This document shows positions 15,046 to 22,191 of a stretch of DNA of 22,191 nt, one piece after another. Origin of the DNA: an uncultured Porphyromonadaceae bacterium (GTDB taxonomy: Bacteria > Bacteroidota > Bacteroidia > Bacteroidales > Muribaculaceae); NCBI GenBank assembly GCA_900550025.1, contig URQP01000031.1, positions 1-22,191 of the forward strand, written 5' to 3'. Each line of letters begins with the position of its first letter. Position 1 is the stretch's first letter. Under the pieces are notes generated by a model. That model had not been told where the DNA came from and did no database searches. It saw only the letters and a program-made list of their open reading frames with translations. The translations under genes and the position numbers were made by a program.

Positions 15046-15963
15046 TCATTGATTCACCGCCTTGGCATAAATGCCGTCGATTATACCGTCGGCAAGCCCG
15101 ATTACAGGCACAAGTATGTAGGAGGCTTTCAACAAATCGGCTATCGTGGTGAAAATCTTTCCGGCCGGGACAATTACGTCAGCGCGGTCGGTCTTCAGAT
15201 TAAACCGCCGCATGCGCTCCTCCACGCTCATATCCTTCAGCGTGTTGTAGACAATCTTCAAAGCCACCACCGATATGCAGTTCTTCCCGAGTGTGTTTGA
15301 ATTAGAGTCGATGAGTTTCAGATACTTGTTGATATTTCCACCCGAGCCGATGATATTCGTTCCGGGATATTTCCCGGCAATCTCCTCCACGTCCTTTTTC
15401 AGACATTCCCACTCGTCGTCGGCCACAGCCTTGTTGAGCATACGGATTGTCCCGATGTTGTAGGAATGAGAATAGACTAATTCGCCCTTCGAAAGCATAT
15501 TGATTTCCGTACTGCCTCCGCCGACATCGACATACATATAGTTGCCGTTACGATCCTCAAGCTGCTCGATATGGTTGTTATACACCATTTTCGCCTCTTC
15601 CTGACCGTCGATAATCTCTATTGCTATGCCCGCCTCCTTCTCGATTTTCCTGACAAGCTCCTTGCCGTTGGAAGCGTCGCGGATAGCGGAAGTGGCACAA
15701 GCGCGGTAGTCAGCCACGTCGTACACTTTCATCAACTGCTTGTAAGCCTTCATAAGGCGCACCATCTTGCGGGCTTTCTTGTCGGATATGCACCCGCTGC
15801 CGAACACATCGAATCCCAAACGCATAGGCACACGCACAAGCAGCTCCTTAGTGAATTTCGGATGTCCTGCACCGTCGTCCTCTATATGCTTGACAAGCAG
15901 ACGCACGGCATTCGTACCGATATCGATTGCCGCATAGCTGTTATCAATCAATTTGTTCTCCAT
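15046..15963 (-). CDS. ppx: Exopolyphosphatase / pppGpp phosphohydrolase family (Ppx/GppA), short form
   Basis: A 305-residue ASKHA-fold phosphatase. YAAIDIGTNAVRLLV is the phosphate-1 loop, YRACATSAIRDASNG the next family block, IIDGQEEAKMVYNN contains the catalytic glutamate region, and YVDVGGGSTEI is the phosphate-2 loop. E. coli Ppx and GppA are about 500 residues; this one has only the two actin-like domains and lacks the C-terminal HD-like part, as many short bacterial forms do. Its ATG lies inside the end of ppk1 (20-bp overlap), so the polyphosphate-making enzyme and this likely degrading enzyme are translationally coupled. Whether it prefers polyphosphate or pppGpp cannot be read from the sequence; the neighbour favours polyphosphate. 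Confidence 0.9.
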   Translation of the reverse strand: MENKLIDNSYAAIDIGTNAVRLLVKHIEDDGAGHPKFTKELLVRVPMRLGFDVFGSGCISDKKARKMVRLMKAYKQLMKVYDVADYRACATSAIRDASNGKELVRKIEKEAGIAIEIIDGQEEAKMVYNNHIEQLEDRNGNYMYVDVGGGSTEINMLSKGELVYSHSYNIGTIRMLNKAVADDEWECLKKDVEEIAGKYPGTNIIGSGGNINKYLKLIDSNSNTLGKNCISVVALKIVYNTLKDMSVEERMRRFNLKTDRADVIVPAGKIFTTIADLLKASYILVPVIGLADGIIDGIYAKAVNQ

Positions 15964-18043
15964 CAGTCTTTGAATTTTGTTCTGCGTTTTCCTTTAAATA
16001 ATAATCATATAGGTATTCCTGCGAACGGAACGGCTCGGAATCGCCGTTCTGCCACGGTTCATTTCTGCCACGTCCGTCGACAATGCGCCCCTGCATATTG
16101 TCTTTCAGCCCGGCATCCACAATGCGTACCATCTCTTCCTTGATTTTCGGGTCATAGACCGGAGTCACGACCTCAACGCGGTTGTCGAGATTCCTCGGCA
16201 TCCAGTCGGCCGAACCAATGAACACCTTCTCCTCGCCGCCGGCAGCAAACACGAATATCCGCGAATGCTCAAGATAGCGGTCGATAATGCCATTGATACG
16301 AATATTGTCGCTTACTCCCGGCACACCAGTAACCAGCGAACAATTGCCGCGCACCACCAAATCCACCTTCACGCCATTGGCCGAAGCCTCGTAAAGCTTC
16401 TTGACCATGACAGGATCCGTGATATGGTTGACTTTAGCCTTTATATACGCCGGCTTGCCACACTGCTTGTTGCGTATCTCGGCATTTATCAACGCCACGA
16501 AACGGTTCTTCATCGCGTTGGGCGACACTAAAAGTTCGTGGAATTTCACAGGGCGGTAAGGATGCTCGATGAAGTTAAACACGTTTACCACATCCTTCAC
16601 TATCCTCGGCGAAGCCGTCATCAATATGCAGTCTGTATAAGCCTTGGCGTTACCTTCATGGAAATTGCCCGTGCTGACACAAGCTATGTCGGCTCCCGTT
16701 TTCATTCCGATATGTATGACCTTGGAATGCACTTTCAGGCCTTCCACACCGAAAACCACGTTGATTCCGGCCTCCTGCATACGTTTCGACCAATAAATGT
16801 TCGACGATTCGTCGAAACGCGCCAGCAATTCAATCACCACCGTCACTTTCTTGCCGTTGCGTGCCGCGCCTATCAACGCGCGCACCACCTTTGAATCGGA
16901 AGCAAGACGATAGAGCGTTATCTTTATGCTTTTCACCTGACGGCTCTCTGATGCCTCCTGCAAGACTCTCAGAAACGTGCTGAAATTGTGATACGGCACG
17001 TGGATGAACCTGTCCTTCTTGCGAATAGCATCCAAGATGCTGTCCTCGCACTCAATGTCGGCTTTCATGATTGGCTTCCACTCCGGATACTTCAAATCCT
17101 TACGTCCGCAATCAGGGAATTTCATAAGGTCCTTATGATTATGATGCCGTCCTCCCCTCAACACTGTATCAAGTTTGTCGAGAACCAGACGGTCAAGCAC
17201 ACGGCGGCTCAAATCCTTCGGCATCTCCTCATCATAAATGATTCGCAAAGGCTCGCCGCGCTTACGGCTTTTCACTCCTTTGGAAATGCGCTGGAGCACA
17301 CCGGCACGCAAATCGTTGTCGATTTCCATTTCCGCGTCGCGCGTGAATTTGAAAGCATAGGCCTCGAACCGGTCAAAGCCCAATCCGCGGAAGATGAACG
17401 GCAGACAGCACCGCACTACATCGTCGAGGTACATCAGATAGTTCTTTCCGTCACAGTCAGGCAGCCTCACGAAACGTCCGCACGCCTTCACCGGCAATTC
17501 GAGAAAAGCATAATCATAGGCAACGCGCTTTTCCGCCCCGTATTTTGTCAGCCTTACGGCAAGATAGATGCTCTCGTCGGTCTCATAGTCAAGCTGTTTT
17601 ATCGACGAGAACCAAACCGGTATAATCAACCCGCTCAGCTTCTCCTCATAATAAGCGCGTATAAAAGCCATCTGGTCGTCAGTCACTTCCTTGTCGGAAA
17701 TCAAATAGATATTCTCATCCCGCAATTTCCGCATTACTTCGGTCACGGCTGCCTCATACTCTTTTGAATATTCGCTGTTGAGCTTCGTTATGCGCTTTAT
17801 CACCTCTTTCGCGTGTTCCCGCTCTTTCGCGGCCTCGCGCTTCTGGCATTCGGCAATCCTGTTCTGCGAAGCCACACGCACACGGAAAAACTCGTCGAGA
17901 TTGTTGGAATAAATTCCGAGGAACGACAAACGTTCGAGCAGGGGCACATTGTCTTTGCAAGCCTCCTGAAGAATCCTGCGGTTGAAATACATCCAACTCA
18001 CATCACGGTCCAAATAGCATCCGCTGGTCTTATCACGTTTCAT
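15944..18043 (-). CDS. ppk1: Polyphosphate kinase 1
   Basis: A 699-residue enzyme that reversibly transfers the terminal phosphate of ATP to polyphosphate, close to the length of E. coli Ppk. The N-terminal domain begins RDVSWMYFNRRILQEA and includes NNLDEFFRVR. The catalytic phospholipase-D-like half carries His439 in VHSKVIHIG, the expected phosphorylated histidine, and His593 in LEHSRIFVF, the second active-site histidine, with STGNFHEGNAKAYTD between them and GSADWMPRNLDNRVEV after. All key residues are present. A consensus promoter lies just upstream and ppx overlaps its end, forming a two-gene polyphosphate operon divergent from parE. Confidence 0.96.
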   Translation of the reverse strand: MKRDKTSGCYLDRDVSWMYFNRRILQEACKDNVPLLERLSFLGIYSNNLDEFFRVRVASQNRIAECQKREAAKEREHAKEVIKRITKLNSEYSKEYEAAVTEVMRKLRDENIYLISDKEVTDDQMAFIRAYYEEKLSGLIIPVWFSSIKQLDYETDESIYLAVRLTKYGAEKRVAYDYAFLELPVKACGRFVRLPDCDGKNYLMYLDDVVRCCLPFIFRGLGFDRFEAYAFKFTRDAEMEIDNDLRAGVLQRISKGVKSRKRGEPLRIIYDEEMPKDLSRRVLDRLVLDKLDTVLRGGRHHNHKDLMKFPDCGRKDLKYPEWKPIMKADIECEDSILDAIRKKDRFIHVPYHNFSTFLRVLQEASESRQVKSIKITLYRLASDSKVVRALIGAARNGKKVTVVIELLARFDESSNIYWSKRMQEAGINVVFGVEGLKVHSKVIHIGMKTGADIACVSTGNFHEGNAKAYTDCILMTASPRIVKDVVNVFNFIEHPYRPVKFHELLVSPNAMKNRFVALINAEIRNKQCGKPAYIKAKVNHITDPVMVKKLYEASANGVKVDLVVRGNCSLVTGVPGVSDNIRINGIIDRYLEHSRIFVFAAGGEEKVFIGSADWMPRNLDNRVEVVTPVYDPKIKEEMVRIVDAGLKDNMQGRIVDGRGRNEPWQNGDSEPFRSQEYLYDYYLKENAEQNSKTDGEQID

Positions 18044-18082
18044 AGCTGCATATTTTTTTGCGAAAATATGACTTTATTGTAA

Positions 18083-18113
18083 CAAAAATATATCATTTCG
18101 CCTTAATCTCAAA
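18083..18113 (-). promoter_or_regulatory. ppk1-ppx promoter, consensus Bacteroidota type
   Basis: On the minus strand TTTG (18113-18110), a 19-base spacer and TATTTTTG (18090-18083) match the consensus exactly. Start near 18076 gives a leader of about 30 bases. No phosphate-regulator box is obvious. Confidence 0.75.
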
Positions 18114-18188
18114 ATATCACGAAGTTATTAACATATCTATCACGTGGTTAAGATATTCAAAAACCACTTTATCCGCCAACCGACAAAT

Positions 18189-18219
18189 TTTGCGGATTCG
18201 GGCGAGTGAGCTATCTTTG
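18189..18219 (+). promoter_or_regulatory. parE-coaD-S41 protease promoter, consensus Bacteroidota type
   Basis: TTTG (18189-18192), a 19-base spacer and TATCTTTG (18212-18219) match the consensus exactly. Start near 18226 gives a leader of about 36 bases to ATG 18262. It is divergent from the ppk1 promoter about 75 bases away. Confidence 0.8.
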
Positions 18220-18261
18220 CATATTTGATTGCCGCAATAGGCTTTTACTTGAACAACAAAG

Positions 18262-20181
18262 ATGGAAGAACTCGAACAGCAAGATATAAACTACAGCAGC
18301 GACGACATAAAGACGCTCGACTGGAAAGAGCACATACGCCGCCGTCCGGGAATGTACATAGGTAAGCTCGGCGACGGCTCCCATCAGGAAGACGGAATCT
18401 ATGTCATACTGAAAGAAGTGATGGACAATGCCATCGACGAGTTTGCCATGGGCTATGGCAAACAGATTACGGTAAACATCTCGGAGGAAGGGATTGTCGA
18501 AGTACGCGATTTCGGCCGCGGCATACCGTTGGACAAAGTGCGCGACGTATCGTCGAAAATGAATACCGGCGGAAAATACGATTCCGCAGCTTTCAAGAAA
18601 TCAGTGGGTCTGAACGGTGTCGGAATAAAAGCCACAAACGCCTTGTCGTCGTATTTCGAGATTTCCGCCTACCGCAACGGTGAAGGCAAAACCGTGAAAT
18701 ACGAGCGCGGGGAAATCATCGAGGACAAGCCAATCTATCCGAGTGAAGAGCAAAACGGGACATACGTGAAATTCAAGCCTGACAACGAATTGTTCCGCGA
18801 CTTCGCGTTCAAGGACGAGTATGTGGAGACGATGATGAAGAACTATTCGTTCCTCAACACCGGACTGACAATCGTATACAACGGTCAGAAATTTCATTCA
18901 CGCTATGGACTTCTCGACCTGCTGAAAGACCGTATGACCAACGAGCCGCTTTATCCGATAATCCATTTCACGGGTCAGGACATAGAAGTGGTTATCACCC
19001 ACGCCGCACAATACGGCGAGGAATTCTATTCGTTTGTCAACGGCCAGAACACCACGCAGGGAGGCACACACCTTACAGCGTTCCGCGAAGCCGTCTCCCG
19101 CACGATAAAGGAGTTCTATGGAAAAAACTTCGAATACTCCGACATACGCAACGGCATGGTCGCCGCTATCTCCATAAAAGTGGAAGAGCCGGTATTCGAA
19201 TCACAGACAAAGACAAAGCTCGGCTCGCGGGATATGGGCAAAGACGGCCCTACGGTAGCCAAATTCATCGGCGACTTCATGAAAAAAGAGCTCGACAACT
19301 ACCTGCACATCAATTCGGAGACGGCCGAGATAATGCTCCACAAGATTCAGGAGTCGGAAAAAGAGCGCAAAGCCATAGCCGGTGTAACGAAACAGGCACG
19401 CGAAAGGGCAAAGAAAGTGAGCCTGCACAACAAAAAACTGCGCGACTGCCGCATACACTATAACGACGCTAAAAACGAACGCCGTCAGGAATCCACTATA
19501 TTCATCACAGAGGGCGACTCCGCCTCCGGCTCAATCACAAAAATACGCGACGTGGAGACACAAGCCGTGTTCTCCCTGCGGGGCAAGCCGCTTAACACTT
19601 ACGGCAAAACCCAGAAAGTGGTGTATGAGAACGACGAATTCAACCTGCTTCAGGCCGCCTTGAACATAGAAGAGGGAATCGACGGACTGCGCTACAACAA
19701 ACTGGTAATCGCCACCGATGCCGATGTCGACGGCATGCATATCCGCCTGCTGATGATTACGTTCCTCATCCAGTTCTTCCCCGACCTGATAAAGAAAGGA
19801 CACGTATACATACTCCAGACCCCGCTGTTCCGCGTGCGCAACAAAAAGACATCGCGCCGCCAGAGCAAACGGAAGAAAGGCGAGGACGCACCGGCCGACA
19901 CGTTCTACTGCTACACCGACGAGGAACGCATAGCCGCAATAGAGAAGCTCGGCAGCAATGCGGAAATAACCCGGTTCAAAGGATTGGGAGAAATATCGCC
20001 TGACGAATTCCGCGGCTTCATCGGTGCGGATATGCGTCTTGACCCTGTGGTTTGGCGTAAAGAAGACTCCGTAAAGGACATGCTCGAATTCTATATGGGC
20101 AAGAATACAATGGAACGTCAACTGTTCATCATCAACAACCTTGTCGTGGAAGACGACGGAGAACTCGACATGACACATTAA
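18262..20181 (+). CDS. parE: DNA topoisomerase IV subunit B
   Basis: A 639-residue ATPase subunit of the type IIA topoisomerase that decatenates daughter chromosomes with ParC. The GHKL ATPase has Glu52 in [18 protein letters not shown] and [15 protein letters not shown]; the TOPRIM domain has EGDSASGS (Glu417) and TDADVDGMH (Asp486, Asp488, Asp490) for metal. I prefer ParE to GyrB because the N-terminus [17 protein letters not shown] resembles, from memory, Bacteroidota ParE rather than GyrB; length alone does not decide, since GyrB is also short in this phylum. parC is not in the window. It is first gene of a unit with coaD (12 bases on) and an S41 protease, an order familiar from Bacteroides. 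Confidence 0.92.
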   Translation: MEELEQQDINYSSDDIKTLDWKEHIRRRPGMYIGKLGDGSHQEDGIYVILKEVMDNAIDEFAMGYGKQITVNISEEGIVEVRDFGRGIPLDKVRDVSSKMNTGGKYDSAAFKKSVGLNGVGIKATNALSSYFEISAYRNGEGKTVKYERGEIIEDKPIYPSEEQNGTYVKFKPDNELFRDFAFKDEYVETMMKNYSFLNTGLTIVYNGQKFHSRYGLLDLLKDRMTNEPLYPIIHFTGQDIEVVITHAAQYGEEFYSFVNGQNTTQGGTHLTAFREAVSRTIKEFYGKNFEYSDIRNGMVAAISIKVEEPVFESQTKTKLGSRDMGKDGPTVAKFIGDFMKKELDNYLHINSETAEIMLHKIQESEKERKAIAGVTKQARERAKKVSLHNKKLRDCRIHYNDAKNERRQESTIFITEGDSASGSITKIRDVETQAVFSLRGKPLNTYGKTQKVVYENDEFNLLQAALNIEEGIDGLRYNKLVIATDADVDGMHIRLLMITFLIQFFPDLIKKGHVYILQTPLFRVRNKKTSRRQSKRKKGEDAPADTFYCYTDEERIAAIEKLGSNAEITRFKGLGEISPDEFRGFIGADMRLDPVVWRKEDSVKDMLEFYMGKNTMERQLFIINNLVVEDDGELDMTH

Positions 20182-20193
20182 AGCCGACAGGTT

Positions 20194-20667
20194 ATGGACA
20201 AAATGATTGCATTATTCCCGGGGTCGTTCGACCCTTACACCATAGGCCATTACTCGATTGTGGAACGCGCTTTGCCGCTGTTCGACAAGATTGTGATAGC
20301 CGTAGGCGTGAACCGCAACAAGCAATCGCTTATGAGCGAGGAAAAGCGCGTGGAAGCCATACGCTCGCTTTACGAGGACAATGATAAAGTGGAGGTCATC
20401 TCATACGACGGACTTACCGTCGACGCGGCAAAGAAATACGGAGCGCGCTTCCTGCTGCGCGGAGTAAGGCAAGTGGCAGACTTCGAATACGAGCGCAACC
20501 TTGCCGAAGTCAACCGCAACATCTCCGGGCTGGAAACGATATTACTTTATACATTGCCCGAATATGCGCATATCAGCTCGTCGATAGTGCGCGAGCTGGC
20601 AAGCTATGGGAAAGACGTTACCAACCTGCTGCCACCGGGAATGAGACTTCCGAAAAAACATAAATAA
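20194..20667 (+). CDS. coaD: Phosphopantetheine adenylyltransferase
   Basis: A 157-residue nucleotidyltransferase that adenylylates 4'-phosphopantetheine to dephospho-CoA, the penultimate step of CoA synthesis. FPGSFDPYTIGH carries the TxGH motif (Thr16, His19) that binds ATP; RGVRQVADFEYE binds substrate and ISSSIVRELASYG is the C-terminal nucleotide loop. Length is typical of the hexameric bacterial enzyme. ATG at residue 4 is an alternative start. It sits 12 bases after parE and 3 bases before the next gene. Confidence 0.97.
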   Translation: MDKMIALFPGSFDPYTIGHYSIVERALPLFDKIVIAVGVNRNKQSLMSEEKRVEAIRSLYEDNDKVEVISYDGLTVDAAKKYGARFLLRGVRQVADFEYERNLAEVNRNISGLETILLYTLPEYAHISSSIVRELASYGKDVTNLLPPGMRLPKKHK

Positions 20668-20670
20668 AGT

Positions 20671-22191
20671 ATGAAAAAAGCTATATTAACCATAGTCCCT
20701 GCTTTAGCAATAATCTGCAGTGTAGCTGCCGGACAAAAAAAAGAATGGCGCAGCATTTCCCCGAGGCAGAAATTGCAAGCCATCGAATCTACAATCAACA
20801 ATTACTATGTCGACACTATCAATGAGGAAATGCTTGTCGAAGCCGCCATCCGCGGGATGACAGAACAGCTTGACCCGCATTCAATCTATAGCGACAAAGA
20901 AGAGACAACCGACCTCACCGAGCCGTTGGACGGTAATTTCAGCGGAGTGGGAATAGAATTCAACATGCAAAACGACACGCTGTATGTAGTGCAGACAGTG
21001 GCCGGCGGCCCGTCCGAACGGGTCGGCATACAGCCGGGCGATCGCTTTATCGCCGTCAATGACACTGTAATAGCCGGCAAAGGGATGAAAAACACCGACA
21101 TCATGAAGCGCCTGCGCGGCAAGAAAGGCACAGAGGTAAGCATAACGGTTGTCAGGCGCGGTGTGGCAGAACCTATCGAGTTCCGTGTAACCCGCGACGA
21201 CATACCACTCTACAGCATCGACGCGACATATATGATTGACGACAAAACAGGCTATATCCGGCTGAGCCGCTTCGCACGCACTTCGCTCGACGAATTTCTC
21301 GAAGCGGAGAAAAAGCTGAAAAAGCAGGGCATGAAGCAACTCATACTCGACCTTACCGACAACGGAGGGGGCTATCTTGACATTGCTGCAACCATCGCCA
21401 ACCAGTTTCTCGAAAAAGGCGAACTGATTGTATATACACAAGGACGCAAGCAACCGCGCCGCGACATGGAAGCGCGCGGCGACGGGAAGATGAAAGAAGG
21501 ACGGTTAGTCGTGATGGTAAACCAATTCTCCGCGTCGGCCAGCGAAATACTTTCCGGAGCGTTGCAAGACTGGGACCGCGCGGTAATCGTAGGCCGCCGC
21601 ACATTCGGAAAAGGGCTTGTACAGCATCCGATTGTTTTTCCCGACGGCACCATGCTGCGCCTTTCAATCGCCCGCTACTATACGCCTTCCGGACGAAGCA
21701 TCCAGAAGCCCTACGAACAAGGCAAACAGAAAGAATACGAGCTCGACATCCTCAACCGCTACAACCACGGAGAGCTGGAAAGCGCCGACAGTGTGAAATT
21801 CGACGAGTCATTGAAATTTACAACGCTGAAGACCCGACGCACCGTATATGGCGGAGGAGGAATAATGCCAGATGTATTCGTTCCGGTCGACACTACCGGA
21901 TATAGCGACTTTTACCGTGACATTGTAGCTAAAGGGACGCTCAACAACTTTGTAATCCGCTATGTTGACAACCACCGTAAAGAATTAGAATCGGCTTATA
22001 AGGACGACATGCAATTTGTACGTGAATTTGCCGTTTCCGACAGTATGATGACAGAACTCATTGCCGATGCCAAAAAAGCATGCGTGAAGTATGACGAAAC
22101 GCAATACCGCAAAAGCGAGCCTCTGATGCGCAGCATCATAAAAGCTCTCATAGCACGCGACATATTCGACCGCAGCGCATATTTCCGCATA
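20671..22191 (+). CDS. S41 family C-terminal processing peptidase (CtpA/Prc-like), cut by window edge
   Basis: The frame is open from ATG 20671 to the last base, 507 codons with no stop. A signal peptide (MKKAILTIVPALAIICSVAAG) predicts export to the periplasm. A helical region with TEQLDPHSIYS leads into a PDZ domain at about residues 85-170 (GVGIEFNMQND, VGIQPGDRFIAVND). The tail-specific protease domain has SASASE with Ser289 as the probable nucleophile, FGKG with Lys314 as general base 25 residues on, and Gln318, spacing that matches the Ser-Lys-Gln arrangement of Prc/CtpB. PDGTMLRLSIARYYTPSGRSIQ is a family block. A further about 100-residue C-terminal region continues out of the window. 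It probably degrades or trims envelope proteins; substrate unknown. Co-transcribed with coaD (3-base gap). Confidence 0.93.
   Translation, partial: MKKAILTIVPALAIICSVAAGQKKEWRSISPRQKLQAIESTINNYYVDTINEEMLVEAAIRGMTEQLDPHSIYSDKEETTDLTEPLDGNFSGVGIEFNMQNDTLYVVQTVAGGPSERVGIQPGDRFIAVNDTVIAGKGMKNTDIMKRLRGKKGTEVSITVVRRGVAEPIEFRVTRDDIPLYSIDATYMIDDKTGYIRLSRFARTSLDEFLEAEKKLKKQGMKQLILDLTDNGGGYLDIAATIANQFLEKGELIVYTQGRKQPRRDMEARGDGKMKEGRLVVMVNQFSASASEILSGALQDWDRAVIVGRRTFGKGLVQHPIVFPDGTMLRLSIARYYTPSGRSIQKPYEQGKQKEYELDILNRYNHGELESADSVKFDESLKFTTLKTRRTVYGGGGIMPDVFVPVDTTGYSDFYRDIVAKGTLNNFVIRYVDNHRKELESAYKDDMQFVREFAVSDSMMTELIADAKKACVKYDETQYRKSEPLMRSIIKALIARDIFDRSAYFRI

Overview
This is chromosomal DNA from a member of the Bacteroidota, most probably a gut Bacteroidales related to Muribaculaceae or Bacteroides (the family is inference). 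The evidence is as follows. Several promoters fit the Bacteroidota vegetative pattern TTTG - 19/20 bases - TAnnTTTG. Start codons mostly follow A-rich rather than Shine-Dalgarno sequence. The Bacteroidota-specific ribosomal gene DUF4295 follows L28 and L33. A BspA-like leucine-rich-repeat protein ends in a type IX secretion (T9SS) sorting domain.

Left part, all on the minus strand (1-11866). guaB (IMP dehydrogenase) and a periplasmic PpiC/SurA-type prolyl isomerase each end in a clear hairpin terminator. Next comes the LRR surface protein, whose signal-peptide start is separated from the rest by an apparent 1-base frameshift in a T tract. Then comes a glycerol-3-phosphate (G3P) module: glpA-glpB-glpC, packed 2-3 bases apart, encodes the anaerobic G3P dehydrogenase. 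After a 243-bp gap with its own promoter come glpT (G3P:phosphate antiporter) and the start of a second transporter of the same family, cut by the window edge. Together these would import G3P, oxidise it to DHAP and pass electrons to the menaquinone pool. No glpK or glpF is present here.

Middle (11909-15033, plus strand). tsaD (tRNA t6A synthesis) and cinA form one unit divergent from guaB. rpmB, rpmG and a 49-aa DUF4295 gene form a ribosomal-protein unit. A hairpin separates it from the converging polyphosphate genes.

Right part. ppk1 and ppx overlap on the minus strand (15046-18043) and would make and degrade polyphosphate. A 218-bp divergent promoter region follows. parE (topoisomerase IV subunit B), coaD (CoA synthesis) and an S41 C-terminal processing protease, truncated by the window edge, form a tight plus-strand unit.

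Most of the window is core metabolism and housekeeping. I see no CRISPR array, insertion sequence, tRNA, rRNA or prophage, and no gene-free stretch above 300 bases. The points most worth a second look are the frameshifted LRR gene, a palindrome shared by the glpA and glpT promoters, the tandem organophosphate transporters, and a perfect 12-bp inverted repeat inside the LRR coding region.
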